A DNA stretch of 64,000 bases, taken from NCBI GenBank assembly GCA_964384375.1, contig CAYLLN010000006.1, positions 1-64,000 on the forward strand, given 5' to 3'. This document shows, one piece after another, positions 51,552 to 60,268 of the stretch. The first letter of the stretch is position 1; each line of letters starts with the position of its first letter. The translations under genes were made by a program, and so were the position numbers. Under the pieces are notes generated by a model. It searched no databases. It was given only the letters and a program-made list of their open reading frames with translations, and was not told where the DNA came from. The DNA is from CAYLLN01 sp964384375 (GTDB taxonomy: Bacteria; Planctomycetota; Planctomycetia; Pirellulales; Pirellulaceae).

Positions 51552-52562
51552 ATGTTCGCCACTCGTCATCACATCCCGCTGGCCATGGAAATGCTCAAGT
51601 GGCTGGTACTCATCGCCGCCGCTATTGGGCTCGTCGCCGCGCTGGCCACGGTGGCCGCTGCTGATCCAATGACCGAACCGGGCCGATTGCCCGACGACAT
51701 GGGCTTGCTCGCCAAGCCGATGCCGGAAGAGATTGTCAAACCGTATTTCCCGGAGGGAGAACCCGCGATCGACATGCCGGCCGAGGAGGCTGCTGCTCGG
51801 CTCTGGATGACCCTGGAGGAGCAGCGTGCCGGCCGCATGGCACTGGCCCTGCAAGGGTGGGAGGGTCTGCGACTGCCGGCCGAGACCGAGGTCTGGCGGC
51901 AAGTCGGCATGGCAGCCGCCCATCTGACCGAAGGGCAACTCACCGCGGCCGAGCGGCATCTCGCGATGGCGCGTGATATGGCGCCGCAGAATGCTGTCGT
52001 CGCGTACTACACGGGTGTTCTGCGGCTGGAGCAAGCCGCGGCCGCGCTGCGTGTGCCCGATGAGCTGAAGATGGGCGATTTGCGGCTGGTGGTGCATGTG
52101 CCGGCGCGGGGCCTCGTGACGGCAATCGTCTATAAGGCGATGGCCCGCAACGAACTGCACCAGGCGATCGACCAAGCTGCCGAGATTCGTCTCGACGAGC
52201 GGCTGGTGATGGGTGACATGGATATGGAGGAACGGATCGTTGTGCCGCGGGTCGGCGACCTCTTGGTGGCAATGCAGGCCGACAACTTCGTCGGCAAGGC
52301 ACACCACCTGCTGTTTGGATTGGAGCTGGATCGCGGCCTGCTGACCGAGGCTGAAATGCACCTGGACCGGGCCGTGGCGACGGGAATTGCTCCGCTCTAT
52401 GGGTATGAGGATCTTGCCGAGGCGTATCTCACCCAAGGGAACGAGCCCGCCGCGCTGCGTGCCGCCGGCAAGGACATGCAGGCCAACTACCCGCTGCTCT
52501 GGAAAGGAGGGCAGGAGATGAATGAAGCCATTGGACGGATGTGGGAAGGTTGGGTCTGGTAG
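51552..52562 (+). CDS. exported TPR-like protein
   Basis: A 336-residue protein with a signal peptide (about residues 1-37, ending VAAADP). From residue 90 there are TPR-like helical pairs: VGMAAAHLTEGQLTAAERHL, AMARDMAPQNAVVAYYTGVL, and later LTEAEMHLDRAVATG and YGYEDLAEAYLTQGNEPAAL. Between them a charged segment, LDERLVMGDMDMEERIVVPR, does not fit the repeat. Probably a periplasmic adaptor. GGAGG 7 bases before the ATG. An intrinsic terminator follows at 52596. Confidence 0.72.
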   Translation: MFATRHHIPLAMEMLKWLVLIAAAIGLVAALATVAAADPMTEPGRLPDDMGLLAKPMPEEIVKPYFPEGEPAIDMPAEEAAARLWMTLEEQRAGRMALALQGWEGLRLPAETEVWRQVGMAAAHLTEGQLTAAERHLAMARDMAPQNAVVAYYTGVLRLEQAAAALRVPDELKMGDLRLVVHVPARGLVTAIVYKAMARNELHQAIDQAAEIRLDERLVMGDMDMEERIVVPRVGDLLVAMQADNFVGKAHHLLFGLELDRGLLTEAEMHLDRAVATGIAPLYGYEDLAEAYLTQGNEPAALRAAGKDMQANYPLLWKGGQEMNEAIGRMWEGWVW

Positions 52563-52595
52563 GCTCGCACGAGTTTGCCAGGCTTGGTTCCCAAC

Positions 52596-52632
52596 GGGGG
52601 CGCTCTGGGTGGGCTGGAGCGCCCCCGGTTTT
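52596..52632 (+). terminator. intrinsic terminator
   Basis: The arms GGGGGCGCTC (52596-52605) and GAGCGCCCCC (52617-52626) form a perfect 10-bp stem, plus a C-G closing pair (52595/52627), with an 11-base loop, followed by GGTTTT. It is 34 bases after the TPR gene's stop, so it is likely this gene's terminator. The T-run is short, as is common in GC-rich genomes. Confidence 0.75.
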
Positions 52633-52730
52633 GCGCGCCGAGAACCGCCAGATCACACGGCCGGGAATAGTTTGCGACCTCTCGGCCGAAAGGATGGTCG
52701 CCGCAAGGCTAGCGGCAAGCGAGGATGCTC

Positions 52731-53189
52731 ATGCGGCTGCGAGTCACACTACCGGCGCGTGTTCCCATCGACATGACGCCGATGATCGACATCGTGTTCC
52801 AGCTCCTGATCTTCTTCATTCTGACGCTCCGCATCGCCCCGGCAGAAGCAGAGTTTGAGCTGAAGATGCCGAGGAGGGGGACAACTGCATCTACGGACTG
52901 GACCGCGGTGCCGATGATCGTGGAGTTGGCGAGCAATGAGTCAGGCAGCTTGGAATCGATCGTGCTCAATGGTGAAGAATTGAGCGGAATTGATGAGCTA
53001 CATGCACGCATCGTGCGGCTGGTCGCCGAGAATCCGCAGCTTACGACCGCGGCTCGCGTGGAACTGCGCTGCGAGGAAGAGCTTGCTTACGAACACGCAA
53101 TCGCAGCGCTGGGCGCTGTCTCGACCGATCGACTAGCGGACGGCACGCTGGTGCGATTGATCGAGCAAGTGCGACTCGCGCCACCCTGA
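52731..53189 (+). CDS. ExbD/TolR-family biopolymer transport protein
   Basis: A 152-residue ExbD/TolR-like protein: an N-terminal cytoplasmic stub (MRLRVTLPARVPIDMTPMID), one transmembrane helix (MIDIVFQLLIFFILTL) with the Asp of the proton path, then a periplasmic domain. The start is ambiguous between 52725 and 52731; GAGG six bases before the second favours 52731. It normally works with ExbB/TolQ, but no such gene is nearby, so its partner must be elsewhere or it acts alone. It is convergent with xerD. Confidence 0.87.
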   Translation: MRLRVTLPARVPIDMTPMIDIVFQLLIFFILTLRIAPAEAEFELKMPRRGTTASTDWTAVPMIVELASNESGSLESIVLNGEELSGIDELHARIVRLVAENPQLTTAARVELRCEEELAYEHAIAALGAVSTDRLADGTLVRLIEQVRLAPP

Positions 53190-53211
53190 CCACGAACCTC
53201 TACCCACTAAA

Positions 53212-54159
53212 TCACGCCCGCGGATGAAACTGCTTATGCACCCGTTTCAGCCGCGATTGCTCGACGTGCGTGTAAATCTGAGTCGTGGCGATGCTGGCGT
53301 GGCCGAGCAGTTCCTGCACTTGCCGCAGGTCGGCGCCGCCGGCCAGCACGTGCGTGGCAAAGCTGTGTCGCAGCGTGTGCGGGCTAATGTCCGGGCTAAC
53401 GCCGCACCGCAGAGCATAGGTCTTGACCAGCTCCCAGATTGCTTCGCGCCGCAACCGTTTGCCGCTGCGCGAGAGCAGCACCCACGGCGGCGGCGACTTG
53501 GCGGCAGCGGCGAGCTTCGGCCGCTCGTGCTGGAGGTAATCGTTGATCGCCGAAATCGCTGCGTCCCCGAGCGGCGTGAGCCGATCTTTGCTCCCCTTGC
53601 CATGCGCGAGGCAATAACGCTCCGCCAAGTGCAGGTCGCGTGTTTGCAGATTCGACACCTCCGACGCCCGGCAGCCGGTGGCGTAAAGCAGTTCGAGGAG
53701 CGCCCGATCGCGCCGCCAATAGGCATCGTGCCGCAGCGGCGCCGCGAGCAGCCGCTCGACCATGCCGGGCGAGAGGACTTCCGGGACGCGCTGCCAGGTC
53801 TTTTGCGTGCCGAGCAGTTCGGCTGGGTTGTCCTGCACGATCCCTTCGACTTGCAGGTAGCGGTAGAAGACTTTGAGGGCCACGATATGCCGGGCGATGC
53901 TCGTGGGGGCGAGGTTCTTCGTCCCGAGCCAGCCCATGTAATCCGAGAGGTCGCGGACCGTGAGCTTGGGAACAAACCGGCCGCCGAGCCACTCACAGAA
54001 ATGGGCGAGGTCGCGCTTGTAAGCCGCGAGGGTATTGGTCGCGAGATGGCATTCGGTCCGCAGGTAGTCGAGGCACGAAACCACCCACCGCTGCCCCTGG
54101 CTGCCGGTCCATGCCGCGGCAGCCGCCGGAACGAGCAGTTTGGGCTTGAGCGGCTTCAT
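53212..54159 (-). CDS. xerD: tyrosine recombinase, XerC/XerD type
   Basis: A 315-residue tyrosine recombinase. The N-terminal SAM-like domain spans residues 25-115 (DYLRTECHLATNTLAAYKRD), and the catalytic domain 125-310. The catalytic residues are complete: Arg164 (TGCRASEVSNL), Lys188 (HGKGSKDR), His261 and Arg264 (SPHTLRHSFATH), His287 (LLGHASIATTQ) and nucleophile Tyr296 (QIYTHV). Length and sequence match the chromosomal XerD that resolves dimers at dif, rather than an integron or phage integrase. The start at 54159 follows from the conserved N-terminus. It is divergent from galE, with 129 bases between. Confidence 0.9.
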   Translation of the reverse strand: MKPLKPKLLVPAAAAAWTGSQGQRWVVSCLDYLRTECHLATNTLAAYKRDLAHFCEWLGGRFVPKLTVRDLSDYMGWLGTKNLAPTSIARHIVALKVFYRYLQVEGIVQDNPAELLGTQKTWQRVPEVLSPGMVERLLAAPLRHDAYWRRDRALLELLYATGCRASEVSNLQTRDLHLAERYCLAHGKGSKDRLTPLGDAAISAINDYLQHERPKLAAAAKSPPPWVLLSRSGKRLRREAIWELVKTYALRCGVSPDISPHTLRHSFATHVLAGGADLRQVQELLGHASIATTQIYTHVEQSRLKRVHKQFHPRA

Positions 54160-54288
54160 GCAGGTGGCATCGGACTGCCAACTGGCAAGACGTGACTGGC
54201 GTAGGACGCGCCAACCGGGGCGGTTAGAATCGCCCCATTCGATAGATTCAACACAGCCCCGACCGATGGGCGGGGTAAGGAAACCACG

Positions 54289-55275
54289 ATGCGGATTCTC
54301 GTTACAGGCGGCGCAGGTTACGTCGGTTCGCACTGTGTTCGGGAGCTTCTCAAGGCCGGGCACGACCCAATCGTCTATGACAACCTCTCGCGGGGCCATG
54401 CGCAGGCGGTCCCCGCTGGTCGGCTCATCGAGGGAGACTTATTTGATCAGACGAAGCTGACGGCTGTGCTCCGCGAGCGGCGGATCGAAGCGGTCATGCA
54501 CTTCGCGGCCTTCGCCCTCGTCGGCGAATCGGTTGCCGAGCCGCACCTGTATTACGGCAACAACATCCTGGGCTCGTTCCACCTGCTGGAAGCGATGCGG
54601 GCGGCGGGAGTGAAGAAACTGGTCTTTTCGAGCACGACAGCGACCTACGGCACGCCCGAGAAGATGCCGATCGCCGAAACGACCCCACAGCAGCCGATTA
54701 ACCCCTATGGCTTCTCGAAGCTCGTCGTCGAACGAATGCTCGACGACTATGCCCACGCCTACGGCCTCGCCTTTGCCGCTCTGCGGTATTTCAATGCAGC
54801 CGGCGCCGCGCCCGAAGGGGACTTGGGAGAGGATCACGATCCCGAGTCGCACCTGATTCCGATCGTGCTGCAGGTCGCTCTCGGCCAGCGCGAGAAGATC
54901 ATGATCTTCGGCGACGACTACCCCACGCCCGACGGCACCTGCATTCGCGACTATGTCCACATCGTCGATTTGGCCTCCGCTCACCTGGCGGCGCTGGAGC
55001 GACTGGAAGCCGGCAAAGGAATCAAGTGCAACCTCGGCACGGGTCGCGGCTATAGCGTGAAGGAAGTGATCGATGCCTGCCGCAAGATCACCGGCCACGC
55101 GATCCCAGCGCAGGTCGCCGCACGTCGTCCGGGCGATCCGCCGGAGCTGATCGCCGACGCCCGCCTCGCCAAGTCGCTGCTCGGCTGGACGCCGAAGTTC
55201 GCCACGATCGAATCAATCGTCGAAACCGCGTGGTGCTGGCATCAGGCGCACCCGCGGGGGTTTGCGACGTCGTAG
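54289..55275 (+). CDS. galE: UDP-glucose 4-epimerase
   Basis: A 328-residue NAD-dependent epimerase interconverting UDP-glucose and UDP-galactose in the cytoplasm. The Rossmann motif is VTGGAGYVGSH (5-15); catalytic Ser/Thr in VFSSTTATYG; Tyr140 and Lys144 in NPYGFSK; YFNAAGAAPEGDLGEDHD and FGDDYPTPDGTCIRDYVHI are the substrate-side blocks; the C-terminal GDPPELIADARLAKSLLGW is typical. GGAAACC precedes the ATG. No sugar-operon neighbours, so it probably supplies UDP-sugars for envelope polysaccharides. Confidence 0.95.
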   Translation: MRILVTGGAGYVGSHCVRELLKAGHDPIVYDNLSRGHAQAVPAGRLIEGDLFDQTKLTAVLRERRIEAVMHFAAFALVGESVAEPHLYYGNNILGSFHLLEAMRAAGVKKLVFSSTTATYGTPEKMPIAETTPQQPINPYGFSKLVVERMLDDYAHAYGLAFAALRYFNAAGAAPEGDLGEDHDPESHLIPIVLQVALGQREKIMIFGDDYPTPDGTCIRDYVHIVDLASAHLAALERLEAGKGIKCNLGTGRGYSVKEVIDACRKITGHAIPAQVAARRPGDPPELIADARLAKSLLGWTPKFATIESIVETAWCWHQAHPRGFATS

Positions 55276-55319
55276 GATAGACGTCTCATTTGTTCAATCC
55301 CTTCTGCGAAAGGCGTGCC

Positions 55320-55583
55320 TTGGCTGCATTTCCGGATGATTGGCGAATTCAAGGTCAAATGCCCTACCTAAATGGCGCGATTTTGCATTGGGCGACCTAT
55401 CGTGTGCCCTCGCCGAAATGGGATCACGATCACTGTGAGTTCTGCTGGGCAAAGTTCACCGAATCTGGAGGCCCCGACTCGCTGCACGACGGTTATACGA
55501 CCGACGATGGTTATCGCTGGATCTGCTCGCAGTGCTTTGAAGATTTCAAAGATCAATTTCACTTCTCGGTGAAACGCGGTTGA
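55320..55583 (+). CDS. small zinc-ribbon protein
   Basis: An 87-residue protein with the zinc-ribbon pattern DHDHCEFCWAKF and WICSQCFEDFKDQFHF; the four cysteines plausibly bind zinc. The most credible start is TTG at 55320 (MAAFPDDWRIQGQMPYLNGA), because GAAAGG lies 7 bases before it; a longer frame starts at 55290. It matches a family of about 90-residue bacterial hypotheticals with the same DHDHCEFCW opening. The role is unknown, but zinc-ribbon proteins of this size are often nucleic-acid-binding or adaptors. 14-base spacing from galE's stop is possible if the longer frame is used. Confidence 0.65.
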   Translation: MAAFPDDWRIQGQMPYLNGAILHWATYRVPSPKWDHDHCEFCWAKFTESGGPDSLHDGYTTDDGYRWICSQCFEDFKDQFHFSVKRG

Positions 55584-55662
55584 TTTCGAATGCACGCTGA
55601 TCGACTGTCATCTCACCGCTTGAAATTCGTTAGGAGAAGCGTGGCAAGCGTCCTGCGACAAT

Positions 55663-56940
55663 ATGCAGAAAATCATCGTCGAAAAGCCCTATCGCTTTAT
55701 CCCTCCGTATCGCACGACCTTTTGGTCCACGATCATTCGCGCCCTGAGAGTGCATCAGTTCTATCTGTGGCGGTCCGAAGGGGTGACGAGCTACGAAGTC
55801 CGCAACGTCGAACGGCTGCGGGCGTCGATTGCCGCGGGGCACAGCGTGCTGATCACGCCGAATCATCCCCGGACGGCAGATCCGCTGGCGATGGGCTGGC
55901 TGACGGTGACCGCCAACACGCACGTCTATTCGATGGCGAGCTGGCACCTCTTCAACAAGGACTGGCTCACTGGCTGGGCGATTCGGGCGATGGGGGGCTT
56001 CTCCGTCCATCGCGAAGGGGTCGATCGGCAAGCGATCAACATGGCCATCGACTTGCTTGCGGAGGGGAAGCGGCCGCTAATCGTCTTTCCCGAAGGAGCG
56101 ACGAGCCGCACGGCCGATCGGCTGCAGGCGCTGCTCGACGGCGTGGCGTTCATCGCCCGGGCAGCGGCGAAGAAACGAGCCAAGCAAACACCGCCGGGCA
56201 AGGTCGTCGTGCATCCGATCGCGGTGAAATACTACTACAGCGGCGACATCCGCGAGGCGGCCGACGAAGTGCTGACTGACATCGAGCAGCGCCTCACCTG
56301 GCAGCCGCAGCGGAACGTTCCGCTTTTGGCCCGCATTCTCAAGGTCGGCTCTGCACTGCTCAGCCTCAAAGAGATTGAGTACCTGGGCCAGCCGCAATCG
56401 GGGACGCTCGCCGAGCGTATGAACCGCCTCATGGATCGCCTGCTCGGACCAATCGAGGAAGAATGGCTAGGTAAGGTGCAAAGCGGTCCTGTCGTGCCGC
56501 GCGTGCGAGCGCTGCGGACGAAGATTCTGCCCGATCTCGTCGAAAAGCGGGTCGATTCCGAGGAACGGAGCCGCCGCTGGCAGCAGTTGGCCGATATCTA
56601 TCTTGCCGCGCAGCTCTCGTGCTATCCACCCGACTATCTCGTGCGGCCGACCGTGGATCGCGTGCTCGAAATGGTCGAGAAGTTTGAGGAGGATCTGACC
56701 GATAAGGCTCGGCTCCACGGCAAGCTGAAGGTCGTGCTGCAAGTGGGGGAAGCCATCGAGGTTTCGCCCGAACGGGACAAGCAGGCCGCGGTCGATCCGC
56801 TGATGACGGCGATTCAGGCGTCGCTGCAAACAATGATCGACGAGCTCGCGGCGGCCTCGCCTCTCCTGGAAGAGAACGTCGCTGCAGAAGCGGTTGTCGA
56901 TCGTTCGGCAATTGAAATGCACGACCCCGTCCGACTCTAA
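55663..56940 (+). CDS. 1-acyl-glycerol-3-phosphate acyltransferase-like protein
   Basis: A 425-residue membrane-associated acyltransferase of the PlsC family. The H-x4-D motif is His68-PRTA-Asp73 (TPNHPRTADPLAMG), followed by WLTGWAIRAMGGFSVHREGV and the FPEGATSR substrate motif (142-149). The acyltransferase domain ends near 220; the extra 200 residues, helical with no known domain, are longer than plain PlsC and resemble other planctomycete acyltransferase fusions. The ATG at 55663 is the first in frame with the domain. It probably acylates a lipid precursor; the substrate is unknown. Confidence 0.85.
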   Translation: MQKIIVEKPYRFIPPYRTTFWSTIIRALRVHQFYLWRSEGVTSYEVRNVERLRASIAAGHSVLITPNHPRTADPLAMGWLTVTANTHVYSMASWHLFNKDWLTGWAIRAMGGFSVHREGVDRQAINMAIDLLAEGKRPLIVFPEGATSRTADRLQALLDGVAFIARAAAKKRAKQTPPGKVVVHPIAVKYYYSGDIREAADEVLTDIEQRLTWQPQRNVPLLARILKVGSALLSLKEIEYLGQPQSGTLAERMNRLMDRLLGPIEEEWLGKVQSGPVVPRVRALRTKILPDLVEKRVDSEERSRRWQQLADIYLAAQLSCYPPDYLVRPTVDRVLEMVEKFEEDLTDKARLHGKLKVVLQVGEAIEVSPERDKQAAVDPLMTAIQASLQTMIDELAAASPLLEENVAAEAVVDRSAIEMHDPVRL

Positions 56941-56991
56941 TAGCAACACGGTTGTGCCGTTACCTCGACCTATTCCTGCGGAGTCTCCCCC

Positions 56992-58446
56992 ATGCCGCAA
57001 GGCCTTGTTCGTTTCACCTTCGTGCTGGCTCTTGTTTCGTCCGCGGCTTTCTGCGAGGCCGCTGACGCACCCAAGCTCAATGTCCTCTACATCGTCTCGG
57101 ACGATCTGAATAATCAGCTTGGCTGTTACGGCGATCCCACGGTGAAGTCGCCGCGGATCGACGAACTGGCCAAACGGGGCGTCCGGTTTGACAAAGCCTA
57201 TTGCCAGTTTCCGCTCTGCAACCCGAGCCGCGCGAGCTTTCTCACCGGATTGCGGCCCGATCAGACCGGCGTTCTCGAGAACGCCACGCAGTTCCGTAAA
57301 AACGTTCCCGACGCAGTTTCGATCGGCCAGCTCTTTCAGAAGGCCGGTTATTACGTCGCACGCGTCGGCAAGCTTTATCACTACGGTGTGCCGCTACAGA
57401 TCGGGACCGACGGCCTGGACGATCCGCCGTCGTGGATGGAGAAGTTCAATCCCCGCGGCCGCGACCGGGACGATGAGCCAAAAATCTTCAGCCTGGTCCC
57501 CGGGCAATTCGGCGGCACGCCGAGTTGGCTCGCCGCGGATGGCGAAGACAGCGAGCAGACCGACGCCAAAGGGGCCGAAATGGCGATCAAACTGCTCGAG
57601 GAACACGGAAAAGACCCGAGCCGGCCGTTCTTCATCGCTTGCGGGTTCTATCGGCCGCACACACCGTATGTTGCGCCGAAGAAATACTTTGAGATGTACC
57701 CTCGCGAATCGCTTCCGCTGGCCGAGCAAAAGGATGGCGACCGGGACGACATCCCCGCGCCGGCCGTTTCGCAGCACTCGGCCCGGCACAACATGGACGA
57801 GCGGCTGACGCGCGAAGCACGCCAGGCGTATTTCGCGTCGATCACCTTCATGGATCAGCAAGTCGGCAAACTGCTCGACGCCCTCGATCGGCTGAAGCTT
57901 GCCGACCGGACGATCGTCGTGTTCCACAGCGACCACGGCTATCACACGGGGGAACATGGCGGACTCTGGCAAAAGCAGAGCCTCTTCGAGCAATCGGCCC
58001 GCGTGCCGCTCATCATTGCCGCGCCCGGCAGCAAATCCGCCGGGCAATCGGTCGCTGGTTGCGTGGAGCTGATCGACGTCTATCCGACGCTCGCGGAGCT
58101 ATGCGGTCTGGAAGTCCCGGCGGGACCATCTGGCAAAAGCCTCGCACCGCAGCTCACCGATGCGGCCGCGCCGACGAAAGGCTTCGCCCTCACGCAGGTT
58201 CGCCGTGGTGGTGGTGGAATGGGTAAAAAAGCCAAGGCCGCGGGCGAGGATCGCTTCTTCCCCGGGTACTCGCTCCGCACAGACCGTTATCGCTACACCG
58301 AATGGGATGGCGGCGAGAAGGGAGCGGAACTCTACGATCACGAGACCGATCCGCAGGAGTTTACCAACCTGGCGAAGGAACCTGCCCACGCAGCGACGGT
58401 GAAGCAGCTGAGTGCGAAACTGAAGGAGTTGGCGGCAAAGCCATGA
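56992..58446 (+). CDS. secreted sulfatase (iduronate-2-sulfatase-like)
   Basis: A 484-residue secreted sulfatase. Signal peptide (1-23, ending EAADAP). The formylglycine site is Cys76 in CNPSRASFLTG, the C-x-P-S-R motif that needs a maturase; metal-binding Asp37-Asp38 is in YIVSDDLNNQLGCYG. Later blocks: RVGKLYHYG, PFFIACGFYRPHTPY, and VVFHSDHGYHTGEHGGLWQK with the Asp/His metal ligands. The C-terminal 100 residues form the small domain. Its closest type is the iduronate-2-sulfatase-like group; such sulfatases desulfate algal or animal polysaccharides and are abundant in planctomycetes. GGAG before the ATG fits. Confidence 0.93.
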   Translation: MPQGLVRFTFVLALVSSAAFCEAADAPKLNVLYIVSDDLNNQLGCYGDPTVKSPRIDELAKRGVRFDKAYCQFPLCNPSRASFLTGLRPDQTGVLENATQFRKNVPDAVSIGQLFQKAGYYVARVGKLYHYGVPLQIGTDGLDDPPSWMEKFNPRGRDRDDEPKIFSLVPGQFGGTPSWLAADGEDSEQTDAKGAEMAIKLLEEHGKDPSRPFFIACGFYRPHTPYVAPKKYFEMYPRESLPLAEQKDGDRDDIPAPAVSQHSARHNMDERLTREARQAYFASITFMDQQVGKLLDALDRLKLADRTIVVFHSDHGYHTGEHGGLWQKQSLFEQSARVPLIIAAPGSKSAGQSVAGCVELIDVYPTLAELCGLEVPAGPSGKSLAPQLTDAAAPTKGFALTQVRRGGGGMGKKAKAAGEDRFFPGYSLRTDRYRYTEWDGGEKGAELYDHETDPQEFTNLAKEPAHAATVKQLSAKLKELAAKP

Positions 58447-58457
58447 GGCCGGACTGC

Positions 58458-60176
58458 TCACTGACTTCGTTGGTAGCGCACTTTGCCGCCGACAATCGTC
58501 GTTTCGATGCGAATCTTCGGTAAATCGCCGGCCGGGGCCGTGAGCAGGTCACCGGAGAGGACGACGATGTCGGCCAGCTTGCCTGGTACCAGTGATCCTT
58601 TGTCCGACTCCTCGAAGGCGGCCCACGCGGCTGAGGCTGTGTATGAGCGGAGGGCCTCGTCGCGAGTCATTGCTTGCTCGGGGAAAAACGCCGCGCCGCT
58701 CGCCATTTGCCGCGTGACCGACGAGAAGAAACAGGCGAGCGGGTCAATCCGCTCGACGGGAACGTCGGTGCCGTTGATAACGGCTGCCTTCGCATCGAGC
58801 AGGGCTCGCCACGCATAGGCGCCGCTGGCTGCTCGTCGTTGCCCCAGTCGCTGGACGACGAAGGGGCCGTCGCTGGTCGCGTGGTTCCCTTGCATCGAGG
58901 CGATCACGCCGAGGCGGGCGAAACGCGGAATGTCGTCCGGATGCAGATGCTGCGCGTGCTCGATCCGCCAGCGGAGGTCTTTCTTCGCGGGGTTATCGCG
59001 GAAGGCCTGCTCCATCAGGTTGAGCACTTCGCGGTTGGCCCGATCGCCGATCGCGTGAACACAAAGCTGGTAGTCGTGGGCCAGGGCGAGGTCGGCCGTT
59101 CTCCGCAGTTCGGCGAGCGGCAGGACATTTAGCCCCGCGCTGCCTGGCAGGTCGTCGTACGGTTCCAGCAACCACGCGCCGTGCGTGCCGAGGGCCCCAT
59201 CGACCATCCGCTTGATGCCGCGAACCGTGAGATAGCCGTCGCCGTGTCCAACCATGCGATAAGTCGCGAGCTTTCGGGCCAAGACGCCGTTGCTCTCGTT
59301 CAACATTACCCACAGGCGAACTTTAAGCTCGCCCTGATCGGCAAGCTCACGGAACAAATCGACCTCGGCCGTCGAACTCCCCGCGTCCTGAAAACTGGTG
59401 ACTCCGAACCGGAAGCACTCGTCGGTCGCCAGGCGAATCGCAGCCAGTTGCTCGGTGCGAACTTCCTCGGCAGTGCGACCACGTTTCGCACGCTCAAGAG
59501 CACGATAGATCAGGTCCATTGCCGACTCGCGGAAGACGCCGGTCGGCTGGCCAAGGTCGTCGCGTAAAATCTCGCCACCAGCTGGGGCTTTTGTGTCGCT
59601 CGTTACACCCGCCAGTTCCATCGCCCGAGAGTTGGCCAAACACATGTGACCGGTTCCATGCGTGAGGACGACTGGATTGTCGGGCGAAACCCGGCTGAGC
59701 GCGGTGTGGACCGGATAACCCTGCACGCTTGGCTCCGCGGGCGAACGCCACTTCCCCTGATGCCAGCCGCGACCCTCGATCCATTGGCCGGCAGGAGTGG
59801 TCTTGGCAGCGGCGGCGACAGCAGCTACGACCTCGTCCCAGGTCGCGGCATCGCTCACGTCGAGCTTCAGTTTCTGCTCACCGAGCGAAAAGAAGTGACC
59901 GTGCCCCTCAATAAAACCGGGAACGACGAACTTGCCGGTCGTGCCGATCACCTTGGTCCGCGGACCAATCAGTGGAGCGATTTCGTCGGTAGAGCCAACG
60001 GCGACGATCCGCTGGCCCCGCACGGCAACGGCTGTCGCCGTGGGTTTGGCCGGATCGAGCGTAGCAACCTTGCCGCCGCGGAGGACAAGATCCGCCGGTT
60101 CCTGGGCAATGGCCAGCGAGGCAATCGCAACAACGATGACGATGATGCCAAACTGCAAGGGATAATGGAAACACAT
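58458..60176 (-). CDS. YtcJ-like amidohydrolase
   Basis: A 572-residue exported amidohydrolase-3 family protein with a signal peptide (1-24, ending AIAQEP). The metal motif is FIEGHGHFFSLG, preceded by GGKVATLDPAKPTATAVAVR, the usual N-terminal beta sandwich. Later ligands are His in LCVHAIGDRANREVL, His in IEHAQHLHPDD and Asp in INGTDVPVERID. YtcJ-type enzymes have uncertain substrates (N-substituted amides or formamides). It is divergent from the D-aminoacylase at 60269; the two share a 92-base promoter region, so they may be regulated together. Confidence 0.88.
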   Translation of the reverse strand: MCFHYPLQFGIIVIVVAIASLAIAQEPADLVLRGGKVATLDPAKPTATAVAVRGQRIVAVGSTDEIAPLIGPRTKVIGTTGKFVVPGFIEGHGHFFSLGEQKLKLDVSDAATWDEVVAAVAAAAKTTPAGQWIEGRGWHQGKWRSPAEPSVQGYPVHTALSRVSPDNPVVLTHGTGHMCLANSRAMELAGVTSDTKAPAGGEILRDDLGQPTGVFRESAMDLIYRALERAKRGRTAEEVRTEQLAAIRLATDECFRFGVTSFQDAGSSTAEVDLFRELADQGELKVRLWVMLNESNGVLARKLATYRMVGHGDGYLTVRGIKRMVDGALGTHGAWLLEPYDDLPGSAGLNVLPLAELRRTADLALAHDYQLCVHAIGDRANREVLNLMEQAFRDNPAKKDLRWRIEHAQHLHPDDIPRFARLGVIASMQGNHATSDGPFVVQRLGQRRAASGAYAWRALLDAKAAVINGTDVPVERIDPLACFFSSVTRQMASGAAFFPEQAMTRDEALRSYTASAAWAAFEESDKGSLVPGKLADIVVLSGDLLTAPAGDLPKIRIETTIVGGKVRYQRSQ

Positions 60177-60268
60177 AGCCGCCGATTGTAGTCCGACACT
60201 TTCGGCCGGTGTCGCCAGGGCCTATCTTGCAGAGCGATTGTCCTGCACGACCTTTGCCGGTGAACGCC

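Noticed and set aside
53212..54159. XerD-like gene as an integron or prophage integrase.
   Set aside because: Full XerD-type sequence, no attI/attC-like array, no phage genes, and housekeeping neighbours.
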